Assembly (NCBI GenBank): GCA_963693365.1
Contig: CAVNZM010000016.1
Location: 4,774,001 to 4,838,000, forward strand
Length of the DNA stretch: 64,000 nt
Direction: 5' to 3'
Origin: Amoebidium appalachense
Lineage: Eukaryota > Ichthyosporea
The translations under genes and the position numbers were made by a program. Positions 48,108-62,136 of this stretch are shown here, piece by piece. The notes under the pieces were generated by a model. It had not been told where the DNA came from. It saw nothing but the letters and a program-made list of their open reading frames with translations, and did no database searches. Position 1 is the first letter of the stretch. The number at the start of each line of letters is the position of its first letter.

Positions 48108-50028
48108 GTTTGAGATCCCTTGAAAAGCTGCTCTTGAGGAATGACAGAGAGAACACTGAAGAACTTTATAAAATGAGGTTTTCTATTGTTACTTTCTTTT
48201 TATTCTGGCTATATTTGTCATTTTTGTATTAACAATTACGGCCCAGATCCTCGATCCACAGTTTGAGGACCTTATTGGAAGTAACGAGGGAAGGACAGGT
48301 GGTGCCCCTTTTTGCGCGGTCATGCAGGAAGGATCCTACGTGCTTCTCTCGTGGCGTGACCTCAACAAATTCATATTTCAAGCACTCCAGGTGAGACTAC
48401 GTTCTCGTTTTCACTTCAAGAAGTTTAGGCTGATGTAAAACGGTGCCCGATGCCCAAATTGTGTGCGTCAAAATGGTCCCCTACGGTGGGCCCACCATAG
48501 ATCCGTCCCGAATAGTGATTCAACTCTAAAGTTTCCTTTCAAGGCGTTATCACGGTCATTTAAACTACTTCTAGTATAAAAATAAAGGTTCACAGGCGTA
48601 CCTCGACCATCCACTTGTGAAAGCCCTCTAACGTGCTAGCCTAGATCTGAAGGATCCACAAGGAAGGAACGTAGATATCGATCCTCGACCCTCACCTCAC
48701 AATCATTGAACTATGGTGTTGGATTACTGTTGCTTTACATCTACATCTATGGCACAACTCTACACGGGTATAAAAGAAGCACATATGTTCATGTATATGT
48801 ACAGTAGTTTATGCACGTGTTATAAAACTTTTGAGTGTACGCCGACGGAAGACTTGAGTATGACTCGCCCACAGTTGAAAACAGCCAGCCTGCTGACAGC
48901 CAGCTAACTGGAGCTGTCTGATTGGGTTAGAGCGTATCGATAGATTCGATACGCCTCCGATTATGGAGCTGGAATAGATCGCATGCGGGGCAAAAGCAAC
49001 AGTAAAAGAAGGAAGAAAAATGAAAATAAGCTTTTTATAAAATTGCATATACTCTTTTATAGGTATTTTTTTTTTCGATGTATTGCTTTACTGGCCTTTG
49101 TATTTATGAGATTTGTGTTAACACAGTCATACGGAAATATGGAAGGAGCTTAGTCTGAATCCGTACTTATCGAATGTGCGCCAATCAAATTGGGGATAAG
49201 AAAATGAGAGGGTGCGTATTCGTCCAATGATGTGTATGTAGCCTGCAGGCTGTTGCTGTCAGGAATGTGCATGTGCCATGCGTGGGTGCGCTTACACGTG
49301 TCTGCCACACCCACGCATGCATGAACATTGCACACGTGTTCTTATCATGGCGATATCATCGCTTGAATTACTGCATGAGCACATTCGATATTAGTGTAGT
49401 GAAAAAACATAACGGATGTTGAGTGCACTGCTATCAAAATATTATCACTATGCCGCGAAACACACCCGATTTAAATGAATCCCGAGCACCTCCAGTGACA
49501 TCGATCGGTGTTTCACATGTGTAGCTACTATACACGTAAGTTTCGACATGCATGTGTGCACGCCACGCACCAGCAACACCGTATTGCTATGTGCGGTGCC
49601 CGGTGCGGGACTTGACACGCGACATAACGACAGGGCATACCGACGTGGTTATGGCGTTACTTTATGCAATAATAATAATAAGTTTACGAAATTCACGATT
49701 ACTATCCCAAAGGAATAAGAAAGAAGGAAACAAAGCCTAAAATGAAATGAAGATGAAACACTAGCACTGGGGGAAAAAAGGAAGATGATATATCCATTTA
49801 GAGATTGATGCTGCTACATACTCTGGCGGCATCTGCAACAACTGAGTATGTGCCCAAAAGCTTATTATGTTGCCAAAAAAAGCATTTCGGTCGAGTTTTG
49901 AGTTTTAATTGTTTTATTTTTATATCATTTCATTTCTTTTTTGTTTCCCTCTTTCTTACTCTTTCTTCTCTTTTATTTGATCTTCTTCTTCCTTTTCTTC
50001 CTCTTCTTCACACAACACACACACACGG

Positions 50029-50078
<50 letters not shown>

Positions 50079-50081
50079 TCA

Positions 50082-50118
<37 letters not shown>

Positions 50119-50266
50119 ACACACACACGCACACACAAGAGTTCTCTCTCTCTCTCCCTCCCTGTGCCCCCCTTCCTCCCCTCCCCCCCCCCTCCCTCCC
50201 CCCCCCCCCTTCACACACACACACACACGAGTTCTCTCCCTCCCTCCCTCCCTGTGGCCCCCTTCC

Positions 50267-50321
<55 letters not shown>

Positions 50322-50668
50322 ACCCTGAGGTTTTTTGTTGAGACCCCCCCCCCCCCCCTTCTTCTGAAGTGTTAAATAGTAAGAATATTCATGTTTAGTT
50401 AGTGTTTATGGAAAAAATTTGCGCGGCAAAACTTCCCACCCAAATTTCCCTATGGCTAATCAGTCAGATTGCGATTGGTCGATGCAAAATCCCCCCCCCC
50501 TCCCCCCCTCCCCCCTCCCCCCCTTCCTTCCTTCTTAAATGTTTTTCTCTTTCTTTCTTTCTTTTTTTTTCCCTTTTTTTTTTTTCTTGGGGGGGAGGGG
50601 AAGGGGAGCTGGGGGAGGGGAGGGGGGAGGTGTGGGGTGGGGTGGGGGTGGGGGTGGAGGGAGAGGGG

Positions 50669-50703
<35 letters not shown>

Positions 50704-51637
50704 TGATGAATAGGTTGCCAGAGGGAGGGGATGGAGGCTCAGAAACACAGGTGCACGTGCAGGAATTGGAGAGGGGAAATGCTATAGAGAGGAATCGTGG
50801 GGCACGCACGCACACACACACATTTACTCACGCGTGTGTGCGCACACAAACACACACACAAGCACACACACACACACACACACGTGCACACACACTGGGG
50901 CACGCACGCACACACACATTTACTCACGCGTGCGCACACACACACAGACACAAGCACACACACACACACAAACACAAACACACACACACACACACACACT
51001 ATGCTATGGCACGCAGACTCACACACAAAAGCACACACACGCACACAAACACACACAGAGAGACACGTATACACACACACACACACCGTACACACATACA
51101 CACACCCACACACACTGTGACGCACGTGCACACAAGCACACCTGTGCACACACACACATACACATCCGGCCCACACGTGTTATCCCTGACCTGGTTGCTT
51201 TTTATGCTGTAACGTAACTTTGACTCAACCTCTGAACCAGAAATCACGTTACCATTATATCATACTGTATATCAGAGTTTCACGAAATCCCAAGCCCCTG
51301 GCCGGGCCGTGATGTGTTATAAGGCCTAAAATGCACTGCATGCCAAATATACCATTACTGTAGTACAGTGTAACTTGACTGAGAATATGTTGTGTCTTAT
51401 TATGAGCAAGAATGGGGGCTATTCTTGTGGATCGTTATACAACATGGAACCTTCCACAAACAGCACAAACAGAATATCATCCGATATATACAACATACAC
51501 CCACCATGATCTCTAGTGAGGATTTCTATATGACCGAGGAGTTAAGAGACACAAAGGACATGCGATGGGAGGAGACGGCATGGTGGTGGTGGTGGTAAGT
51601 GGTGGTGTGTGTGTGTGTGTGTGTGTGGCATTTTCTC
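48108..51637. other. Intergenic region between RGS gene start and FkbM gene end
   Basis: Between 48400 and 49960 the sequence is mostly unique, AT-richer and without microsatellites; no gene was recognised. From 49990 to 50350 come (CA)n and C runs, 50575-50700 a G-rich block, and 50805-51170 a ~95-bp tandem pair of GGGGCACGCACGCACACACA units within (CA)n. A possible plus-strand exon at 48260-48390 is listed separately. Confidence 0.45.
48260..48390 (+). other. Possible plus-strand exon in the RGS upstream region
   Basis: Between a CGGCCCAG acceptor-like site and a CCAG/GTGAGA donor lies an open frame of ~43 codons (ILDPQFEDLIGSNEG...AVMQEGSYVLLSWRDLNKF). It looks protein-like, but it matches no domain I know and no partner exon was found. 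The minus strand is also open across it, so it may be chance. Confidence 0.25.
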
Positions 51638-52923
51638 CTATTGCCTAGACTGAGCATACTCCGTATACTCCTTACTCACCCACATGATATCAGCGGGGCT
51701 CTGAGCCCTCAAATGGCCCCAATCCTTCATCTTGTCAAAGTTGGGGTAAAAGAGCATATCATAATCTCTCTTCTGCATCAGTTCAATATATTCGCGACTT
51801 CCTTCACAATCATGAGGTGCCATCAACTTGCAATGAATCACCTCAGACGCAATGTAGGGCGGTCTCCGCTTCTTGTCGGCAAAAAGTTTCTCCGCGCCAG
51901 CATTGGACAGGCCGATTTTCTCGTATCCCTCAATGTCAATTTTCATGAATCCCACCGGCACGTCAGGGGGGAGATAGTCGTCCAGCTTGACGTAGTGTGA
52001 CTTAGATTGCACAACAAACTGGGGGAAAGAGGGGGGGGGGGGGGGGGGGGAGATGTTAGAATGTGTTACATAGTACGAGGTGCATATTCATGACGAATCA
52101 ATGCAGATTCCAAGGCACGAATAAAGAATATATACATAATAGGCAGAGCCATTTCTTGTGGTGGTGGTGGTGGTGCCACGTGGGTGGGTGTTTGGAGGGG
52201 GGGGGGGAGGGGGGGGGGAGGACAAAAGTTACCAGGGCAACCTGTTGCGCCTTTGCACAATGCATGATTTCATATCGAACATTGTGTAGTTTAAGAATCC
52301 AATCACGGACTCTTAACAAGCCGTGAAAGTGTCGTGGAGCAAATAAGTGAAACTAGTGAGTGGATGGGGGGGGGGGGGGGGGGGGGACTGGGTGTGTGTA
52401 TGTGTGTCTGTGTGTGTCTGTGTGTGTGTGTGCGCGCGCGTCCGCGTACGTGCGTGTGTCCGTTTGTGTATGTGCACGCGCCTGTGCTTGCCACGGTGTG
52501 TACACCCATAGCTGTGTGGACATTCATACCAATGCACAGAGCGCTCTCATTCATTCATCCTTGTGCACAAGCCCGTTCCACCCCCACCCTCCCACCACTA
52601 TCGCCGCTCAGTCTCCCCCTCCTTCCCTTTCCCCTCTCCCTCCCCACCCACACCCACCCCCACTCCACCCCGATTTCTTCGGTCCTACCTCACCCTTTCA
52701 TCGGTGTCGAGCATCAAATCTGACTACCTGGGTTCACTCCGTCCCCCCATTCACAATTTTCATTTGTTGCACGAGCACATATATACTATCTTACATGGTC
52801 ACGCGCACACACACACACATCATCACCAGCACACACACACATGCACCCTAGCCCGCCCACACTCCCACATACATACACTCAAACCACACTTTCACACTCA
52901 AGCACATCGGCATCGGCATCGGT

Positions 52924-53010
<87 letters not shown>

Positions 53011-54020
53011 TTCACCAACCACACAACAAATCTACAGTGTGCTCACCTTTCCAGTCAGCCCACGCTGTGCTGCCACCGCCGCCTTTTCCTCCTCACTGCA
53101 AACAGTATTTCCGTTGCCCATGTTTTCAGGATCGGAAATGACTTCGCACGTTCTCTCCTCCGTGGAAACACCAAACGGGTAGAGAAGAAGACGGTCCTCC
53201 CATCCGTTCAGGCACGCAGACAGCCTTACAAGCTTTAATCGGGTGTGTGTGTATGGGTGTACGTGTGGTTGTGTGTTGGGAGCGTGTTGGGAGTGTGTGT
53301 GTGTGCGCGCATGTGTGTGTGTGTGTGCGGATGTGTGTGTGTGTGTGTGCGTGTGTGTGCGCGTGCGCGAGCTTGAGTGGATGTGTGTATGTGGGAGGGA
53401 GTGTGCACCGGGTGTGCGTAGGTGGGCCCGGAAGGCTCCCGGGGGGCGGGGGGAGGGGGGAGTGAGGAGGCATTGAAAAGCAACTTCAGACCGTTGACCC
53501 CTGCCCCACCAGCCTAACCCCTAATGCTCCCAGCCCCCAGATCCCCCTTTAACCCCCTCGCATGATCTCCACACCCATTCCCGCTTCCCCTCACAAACAG
53601 TTTCACTCACTCCCACACGTGCACACATTCACTAAACAGATCCACTCATTTCGCATTCCACAATGCATCAGTTAGCACCACTATCTACGAGTCAAATTCG
53701 AGGTCACAAACTCAAAAAAACTGTTGCATGACAAAGCAAACAGGCCTTGGAATAAGAAAGAGATATCCAAACAATGCAACGAACACATGAATCATGAGAA
53801 TCAGACACCTTTGGGGGTGTGTGTGTGTGTGGGGGGGGGGGAGAGTGTCAAACGAAATGGGGGGGGGGGGGGGGGGTCGGATTCATACTTCGAAAAAACG
53901 TTGCGAGGGAAAAAACAGTGAGTGAACCACCGTGAAACACGAAGAAAAGAAACCAAACCACTTAAAGCCATTGTGACACATGAAGAAAGGTAAAAAAGAC
54001 ACGAAGAGAACGGCTGGAAT

Positions 54021-54058
<38 letters not shown>

Positions 54059-55725
54059 ATTGCAAAAAAAAAAAAAAAAAAAACAGAAAGAAAAAAGGGA
54101 GGGAAAAACACATACCCGTGCATTCTGGGGCATGGGCTCAAATGCGACCACATTGTAGCCCTTGGCAAGAGCAATCATGGTGTACCAGCCAACATTGGCA
54201 CCGATGTCCAAGAAAATCTAGAACCAAATGTTAGTTGTTACTTAAAATGTTGACTATAGTATGTTGTATTTTTATCTACTAATACATGTATGTTAATGTT
54301 ATAAACAAGTAAAAACAAAACCAAAAAAAACAAAAAAAACAAGGGGGGGGGGGGGGGAGGGGGGGGGGGGGGGAAGGGGGGGTATTCGCCATGTGGGTGG
54401 ACGCAAGACGGAGAATTGCTCAATTCACAACCACTTAAGTCGAGCTCAGTCTAGTCGCTTCCGCATGTGCAAAATTAATAGCTCAGAAAAGGATGCCACA
54501 CGCAGGGGCGTTCATAGGCGTGTGTGCGTGTCTCACAGTGCTGTGTGTGTGTGCGTGCGCTGTGTGTGTGTATGCGTGCCGGCACGGGCGCATGCGAGCT
54601 GTGTATATGTGCATGTGTGTGCGCGTAACTGGTGTGTGTGTGTGCGTGTATGTGCGCTCTCACGTGGTTGGTGTAACGTTACCTACATGTGTGGGGCCGG
54701 AGGCAGGCTGTGTGTCTCTGTCGGGGGAAGACGAGCCATAAAAAGGGGGAGGGTGGGGGGGCGGGGGAAGGGGGGGCAGGGGAGGTTTCTACCTTGCCAT
54801 CCATGTATGTGTCGTTCAGCAGACGATTGAATATGGCATTGGACACATCCATCTCCCACTTGAACGTGGCATGCACAAACCAGCTCACCGTGTCCGGCAA
54901 CCTGGAAAAAAAAAAGTTAGTTTGCTTTTGCAAGACATTTTGTGCTATATATGACATGTGAAGAGAATGAGCTATATTTCAACAGCTAATACTTCTTCCC
55001 CCAGATGAGAAGCGTCATAGAGGGACGCAACGCGGATCTCAAAAGAATAACAAAAAGAAGCCTAGCAGAGCAAATCTAACCCCTGCCTTCCCGCTCGTTT
55101 CCCCGTTTCAATTTCTCTGTCTTTTCACCCAGGCATTGCTTCGCACGATCTACGATTGCGAGTGGCTCAACCCCCCCCCCCCCCCCCCCCCCCCCTGCCC
55201 CTGCACCCCCTTTCCCCACCGTGGGCGGCAATACAATATTACTTACAGTCCGTGAGTAGCAATGAGGAACTGCGGGTGGATGTGATCGGCCGGCTGCTCC
55301 GAAATCTTCAACTCATTTTCCGGGATGGGGTATAGTGCCTCACAGTAGGCACGCCTGGCCTTTGCATCGCCCAAGGTCTTCGCCTTCACCTGTCGTGCAA
55401 GGTGTTCCGTCTTTGCTCCATCTGCCCCTTGAGCCTTGATGTTACTCTCTGGGGTCTGTTCTTTGGTTGCAGAAGTCACGGAAGCGGTGATGGTGGCAGT
55501 TTCGGTCATGTGCTGGGTCACAGTTCTGAAATTGTTCACTGTTTCTAACACCTTTTGCGTAACAGTGATGAATTCGGGCTTTGTTTGCACGATTGTTTCT
55601 TCTTTTGTGATGTTTGTTGTGGTGGTAGGTGATAGGATGTGGATAAGGCACAAAACAGCGATTAGGACGGCCACCGCTTGGAAAGCGAGCCCCCCCACGC
55701 CTGTTTTAGAGAATAGGTGAAGCAT
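51638..55725 (-). CDS. FkbM-family methyltransferase, type II membrane protein
   Basis: Five minus-strand exons, 418 residues, all phases closing: 55725-55247, 54901-54793, 54217-54116, 53232-53047 and 52018-51638 (TAG stop). Exon 1 starts at ATG with a short cytosolic tail and one hydrophobic segment ([21 protein letters not shown]), a signal anchor, then a Thr-rich stalk. Exon 3 holds SAM-binding motif [20 protein letters not shown], then [11 protein letters not shown]; exon 5 holds [15 protein letters not shown], both hallmarks of FkbM methyltransferases (SAM-dependent O-methylation of sugars or lipids). The anchor implies Golgi or ER lumenal action. The donors GTAAGT, GTAGAA, GTATGT and GTGAGC support the model. 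The acceptor of exon 4 (GATTAAAG) is weak but gives the exact family spacing [18 protein letters not shown]. The substrate is unknown. Confidence 0.9.
52050..52150 (+). repeat. Copy of the dispersed G-tract-associated repeat in an FkbM intron
   Basis: It follows a G run (52032-52050) with GTTAGAATGTGTTACATAGT, then ACGAGGTGCATATTCATGA, ending TAATAGGCAGAGCC. It matches the start and end of the copies at 25530 and 29950. Confidence 0.7.
52923..53007 (+). repeat. (CA)n microsatellite
   Basis: About 42 CA units lie immediately downstream of exon 53232-53047 (minus sense), inside the FkbM intron. Confidence 0.9.
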
Positions 55726-56064
55726 GGTGGTGGTAGGTCTTACTTGTTTCTCGTATTGTTATTATGATATATATTATTTTTCTCTCAGCCCGAAACATAC
55801 GCAAAAACAAGCAAATGACTGTTGTCTTGTGGCATGTGTGAAAAACTGTGCCACGGTGACCCTTTTATAACATGAATTCCATGTTTACATTCTTCACTGA
55901 GGGATTGTCCAATCACAATCGAGTGAATCTTACTCACGCACGCGTTAAAAGTTTAAAACCGAAAATGGTTTCCATCTGACTGCCATGCCAGAATCCTCGG
56001 AGCCCCCAACAATATTCTTTGTTAGATATGCAACAATTAGGTTATCTGTAGGGGTCTAACGAAC
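55726..56064. other. Upstream region of the FkbM gene
   Basis: AT-rich unique sequence with no exon. It would contain the minus-strand promoter of the methyltransferase. A TATATATT-like stretch lies at ~55769, but I do not assign it a function. Confidence 0.4.
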
Positions 56065-56374
56065 TCAGGCTTTGTTTCCCCGCGGGGTCTGTGATTCATT
56101 CTGCGTGATGGAATCATGTCGCGTTATTACTATGATTGTATTTTTAAGTTCTCGTTCTAAATCAATCACGAAGTGCGGTTTTATTTGCTCAAAATTGCTT
56201 GCATGGATGCCTGGTATAATGGCGCCCCGGCCGCGGTATACGTTATATTCATGTAGTGGGATATTTCGTTATCTCCTCCGTATCCGTGAGTAGGGGTTTT
56301 TGTATTTTCTTCTCTGAGATATCTGTGATATCTCCGGCTTGCTTCTCTTTCATGAGCATATCAATCAAAGTCAT
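56065..56374 (-). pseudogene. Frameshifted relic resembling ribosomal protein eS7 (RPS7)
   Basis: One minus-strand frame runs from ATG 56374 to a TGA at 56249. A second, overlapping frame is open from 56268 to a TGA at 56065. The second frame reads as the middle of eS7: YNVYRGRGAII corresponds to the IEVGGGRKAII region, FEQIKPHFVIDLERELKN to the helix containing VRLVRELEKK, and TIIVITRHDSI to the following strand. The N-terminal part is not recognisable and nothing C-terminal follows. There are no introns, the frame is disrupted, and identity is perhaps 30% by eye, as expected of an old processed pseudogene. No poly-A tail or target duplication was found. It could instead be an unrelated small ORF. 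Confidence 0.4.
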
Positions 56375-57343
56375 TATAAAAATAAAAAAAAATCGGTTGT
56401 CGAAATTATAATTAATCATATTTTTAGGTGAGCCTCGGTATTCGAGTCTCTGCGTTATATCTTCCCAGAGGAGGGGGATGCATCAAACTAACCAACATTT
56501 GGACTGCTGAAAACGGTAATACTGTAATAGCAATCGTATGCGTTTTAGGCACACATATTACCTCAAATAGGCCTTACAAATACCTATCAGTGAAAATAAA
56601 AATATGAAAAACTGACTGCTTTACGTATACTATTTAGTGACGCTTGGTCCGGGTCAGGACTTCCGACTCAGGGCTCAGTCTCCGAAGGCAGGGGCCCATG
56701 TTGTAGACACATACAGGGACACAGGGACACAGGGATTCCGCGGCCATCATATGCTGGCCGGAAAGAAAAATTTGTCGACACGCCGGGAGATCCCTTCCGA
56801 AGAGCAGCCTCGCGATCAGAAACCTCGATATCGATCCGACTAGTATATACGTACGTACTGAGGGAGAGAGGAAGGCGGAGTCCGGTGTGTGTGTGTGTGT
56901 GTGTGTGTGCCGGGGGGTGGGGGGGGGGGGGAGAGGGGCGCAAGCAAGCTTCTACTGTATGTATGTGCCTAGGTCTCTCCCCCCCTCTGTGTGTGGTACA
57001 TACATAGTTATGCTTGGTATTATTCGATCATGATCACCGTGATTTGCAATTTTGGCAAGGTCCTTCCCCAGGCGCCCCCCCCCCCCCCCCCCCCCCCACA
57101 CACCCACCCACCCACCCAACCACCGGGCCACCCTTAATAAGAACTCCGCCCGAGCCCAGGCCCCGCGCGCGGCAGTTCAACGGTCTCCCATGCAGTTTCC
57201 AATTCGCAGAACTCGAGATTCATCCGGTCACGGTGACGATGCTACCAAGTACTACCTCCTCCTCCTCCCCCCCAGGCTTCCCCCCCCCCCTCCCCCCCCC
57301 CCTCCCCCCCCCCCCCCACCGGCCCTTCCCCACCCTCTTCCTA

Positions 57344-57393
<50 letters not shown>

Positions 57394-57720
57394 AAAAAAA
57401 AAAAAACTGAAAAAATGACCCACGGCACCATGCATACTGATACACGGCACACACGCACAGACACACACGCACACGCACACACGCATGCACGCACGCACGC
57501 TCGCACACGCACGCAGTGCCACGCATGGGCATGCACGCACAAACCCACACACACGCACGCACGCACGCACAAATCCCGTTCCAACGTGTGTTTCCCCTTT
57601 TTCAATATTTTTCAAGTTGATATAATTGGCAACTGTCCCTTTCCCCCCTCCCCCTCCCCCCCCCCCCCCCCATCCCCCTTTTTTTTTAAAAAAAAAAAAA
57701 TGAAACCCTCACCCTCGAGC

Positions 57721-57765
<45 letters not shown>

Positions 57766-58513
57766 ACCCCCCCACCACCACCACCACCACCACCAAAAAA
57801 AAAAAAAAAAAAAAAAAAATCATATTAAACCTGCCAGCCGCGCACACGGAGAAACTTTAAGTCTCGACTGCATTGGTTTGTCAAAATCCGCCCGCTTTGA
57901 TGTATTACAGAGGTGTAAAGGTTTAAAAAGTCGAGCCTTTTTAATTAAAGCTAGCCTCAAAACTTTTACTTCTCAAATTAAAGCATTGCTGTGCATAATT
58001 ATTGAGCCAGTACCACACCGTGACAGCAGATAGCTCAGTTCGTTTGTGTGATACGAACACAAGTGCACAAGCCTAGGCAAGGCTTCTCACGTGAGCCCAA
58101 AACATTCGTCCATATTCACAATTCATACAAACAGTTCAACCCTCAGAGAGAAAGGCAGAGAGAGAAAGAAAGAGGCAGAGCCCCGGCTCAGAGCGAGAGG
58201 AGAAAGGGGGGGAAGGGGGGGGGGAAAGAGGAGGGAGGAAGGGGGGGGTGGGGGGGGGGGGGGGGATGAGAGGTACTAGAGAGGAGAGGTACTCGAGGGA
58301 GGGAGGGAGGAATTCAAAGAGGATGAGAAATTTATCCGTACACGATTTTGTTGCCCAGCACACCACCCTCAATAAACTGAACTTTGCTGTTTACCAATAG
58401 CGGAAAACCCACAAGAACCGGAATTTCCAAAAACCCAACATTACTCCGCATTTTTTCTAACGTAGTGTGGGGATATGAGGGTTAATGAAATGCGCGCCGC
58501 CAGGAATTTTAGC
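56375..58513. other. Intergenic region downstream of THOC6
   Basis: From 56400 to 56860 the sequence is unique, with no ORF of interest. (TG)n lies at 56883-56909. C homopolymers fill 57077-57097, 57284-57317, 57349-57383 and 57722-57765, several followed by A runs, with (CA)n/(GCAC)n at 57440-57570. From 57840 to 58510 there is no exon on the plus strand; 58514 ends THOC6. A minus-strand frame continuing past the THOC6 stop to 58335 is treated as 3' UTR. Confidence 0.5.
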
Positions 58514-59164
58514 TCAAAATGGAGACAAAGAAAAGGACTTGAAACCGTGGTCGATAAGGATGTCCACCGCCGGCCCCTCCCCACCAATAGCAATTACCTG
58601 TAACATGCCATTAGCAGGTTAAAAAAAAAAAAAGTGGTCAACACACAGGCCCGCCAAGTTGTCATACACACACACAAACATTAACAAATACACATACACA
58701 GACACGACACACAGACACACACGCACGCGCGCGCACACTCATACACACATGTACATATAGAAGGAGAGGATGAGCAGGGCTGAGGTGGGGGGAGGGGGGT
58801 AGGGGGGAGGGGGAGGAGAAAGAAACTATGTGGTCCCCCCCCCCCCCCCCCCCCCAGCCCCCGCACCTTTTCTCTCTCTCCCTCACCCCCTCTCCCCTCA
58901 CCTTCCCCTCCCCCCCCTACACCTCCTTCAGACTCTTCCACTGTGTATCTCCCCCCCCCCCCCCCCCCTGCATGATCCTCCTTTCGGCTACCCCCCCCCC
59001 CCCCCGCCCCCTCCCCCCCGGCGTCCTTCTCCTCCCTTTTTTTCCCCTTTCATTTTAATCTTCCCCCCCCCCCCCCCCCCCCAAAAACAAAAACAAAAAA
59101 CAAAACAAAAAAAAAAAACATCAGGTGCCCGAGCGCGTGCACGCGCGTGTGTTTTTGTGTGTGA

Positions 59165-59217
<53 letters not shown>

Positions 59218-60071
59218 TGTGTGTGGTGGTGGTGGTGGTGGTGGTGGTGGGTAGTGGGGTGTATGTGTGGGGAAGGGGGAACGAGGAGGGGAGGGGGGGA
59301 GGGGGGGGAGGCGGGAGGGGGGCAGGGGGGAGGGGGGAGGGGGGGGGAAGAAAAGAGCAAGAAAAGAGCACAATACCTTGACATTTCCAGGGCTCACAGC
59401 AATAGAATACTGTGTGGAGCTGGTGAGGGGCACGTGAGGGAGGGACTCGCCCTGTAAGGTCCAGTGATACATTCCCATACGATGATTGGTGGCTGTGCAT
59501 ATCTCGTCCCCGGCTATCACGACGCTACGCGCTACGAAACCATATGTGGTTTTGGCTTGGAAGGTCATTTGCTGCGTTGGGAGGTGGTAGACCATGGGAC
59601 CCTGTGGTCCACCGATTGCCTATAAAAGGAACAGAAGAAGTGACCGTGGGATATATTAGTCGTGGATATGTGTGATGAACAGAAAATTGGAATCCAATTT
59701 GCAACCTGGAGTATATCGAATCTCGTGTCTCCCCCCCCCCCCCCCCCCCCCCCCGGGGCCGTAAGCGTGGGTGCACATGTGTGTGTGTCGTAACTGTGCG
59801 CGGGTGTTTCTTTTTGCGCCGTCCCCCCCCCCCCCCCCTTCTCCCCCTTTTTCCACATCACTGAGCCTATGCGCACGTGTGCGTGCGTATAACGTGTGCT
59901 CAAGTGCATTTGTGTATGCGTGTGCGTGTACATGCATGCACATAGATCCTTATAAAGCACTACTTAATATCCGTCGTATCTATTAAAGTCCCAATAAGGT
60001 GCACATACTTATATAACTTTAAGGGGCCACACACACACACATACACCGTGACACACACATACACGCGCACA

Positions 60072-60155
<84 letters not shown>

Positions 60156-62092
60156 CCACATATGATGTCTATCCTTTAACGTCGTTTTCCTGAATCTCGT
60201 TGGGTAACAGTACTGTTGACCTTGCTGCCTTACGTCATCACAGCTCACTTTCATGTCGTCTATAAGCAGCAACCCCCCCCCCCCCCCCCCCCCCCCCCTA
60301 CAAACCTTCCCCCCACCCCCCACCCCCCTCTCCCCATCCCTCCCTCCCCCCCCCCCTCCACCCCATCCCCCCCCCCCCCCCTCCCCCCTCCAAATATACA
60401 GTGTGCACCCGTACATACCATCCAGGTATCCGTGTCGTCCACATGCAGTGAGGGCACCCACTGCTTGCCCACCACCTGCAGGTCTTTGCTCCCTTTGCCT
60501 GCCCCCGTCCTACCCCCCGATCGACCCTGCCCTCTGTGCATGAAATAATCGTCAATATTCTTTCTTCATATTATTGTTATTATTGCTATTATTAATATCG
60601 TTATTATTGTTATTATTGTTATTATTAATATCGTTATTATTGTTGTTATTATTATTATTAACATCGTTATTATTGTTATTATTGTTATTATTAATATCGT
60701 TATTATTGTTAATATTATTATTAATATTGTTGTTGTCCTTGTTGGCGTTGTTGTTATGATTAGTGTTACTATATTAATTATTACATGAAAATTAACCCCT
60801 AGCCGTTCGCCGATGCATTTTTGCATCATTTTCAAAAATAAATGCATCAGCGACCTTCGAAAATAAATAGCGCCTGACGCGTAATAGTCGTGACGCGAGG
60901 AATTTCTGCCTAACTTAGTATATGTTTTCTACTTTCGAAAAACACCAAAAACACCGGGGTCGACTATGTTTTTCTGGTTCTCGTGGGTGTTCTGCCTAAC
61001 TGTGTCTATATTTTCAGCGAGCGGCCCCCCAATTTTCGAACGCTGGCGGCAAGAGGATGCCCGGGATTCACGGATTCCAACCCTGGAATCGATCGGCTGA
61101 TAAGTGCGTCAATCCGATTTGCGGAGGTCTTTACGGGGATTCATATTACGTAACTGTCTTGAAAGAAACCCCGCCGCGGTTGGCAAAATCGACACAAATC
61201 ATGTGTTCATAACACGTGCGGACATATAGGAACACGCCGTTTTTTTTATGAGACACAAAGAAAGACATGATCATGTGCTTGGTGCATTTTTGTCCACTTT
61301 GGCTGCCTCTAATGATCTTTTTCTACTTTCAAAGCTGGTCGATTTTGGCCTCCGGGCGAACGGCTCGGGGTTAAGAGATTGCCAATCATTCCCCCCCCCC
61401 CCCCCCCCCTCCCCCCCCTCCCTCCCTCCCCCCCCCCCCCCCCCCCCTCCAAACACACACACACACACACACACAAACACACAAAAAAGGAGGTCAACCT
61501 ATGACCCCCCCCCCCCCCCCCCCCCCCCCCCAAAAAACAAACAAACAAACAAACAAACAAACAAACAAACAAACAACAACAACAACAAACAAAAAAAAAA
61601 AAAAAAAAAACAACAACAACAACACCAGTCTATTTAACAAACACACAATGCCGTACTGCGTAAACCAGATAGAGAGAGAGAGAAAGCGAGAACGAGAAGG
61701 GAGTCACCAAAAAAACAAAGAAGGGGAGAAAGGGCGGGCTTGACTGAATGTGCTTGATTGGGTAGGTGTGTGCAAGAGCTGGGTTCTCCTTTTTATTTTT
61801 TGGGTGTCTGTGTTTTTTGTTTTTTTTTTTTTTTTTTTTTTTGGGGGGGGGGGGGGGGGGGGAGGGAGGGGGACACACGCACACGCACACGCACACGCAC
61901 CACCCAACACCTAATACATGGAGACACACCAGCCCCAACCTGAAACACGTGTCCGTCCAAACTCAGAAAGTGGACTCCGACCTCATCTACTCCACCAAGA
62001 ATGACTTCAAAAAAAAAAAGAAAAGAAAAGAAAAAAAAGAAAAAGAAAAAGAAAAAAGGCCCATACCCGTACGCATCTTCACGCCCCCTCCA

Positions 62093-62136
<44 letters not shown>

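Noticed and set aside
58025-58095. tRNA suggested by TAGCTCAGTTCG resembling an A box
   Set aside because: No matching T-arm or acceptor stem could be folded within 90 bases.
58335-58516. Minus-strand ORF continuing past the THOC6 stop
   Set aside because: It is the +1 frame of the THOC6 end and 3' UTR, with no start codon, acceptor or motif.
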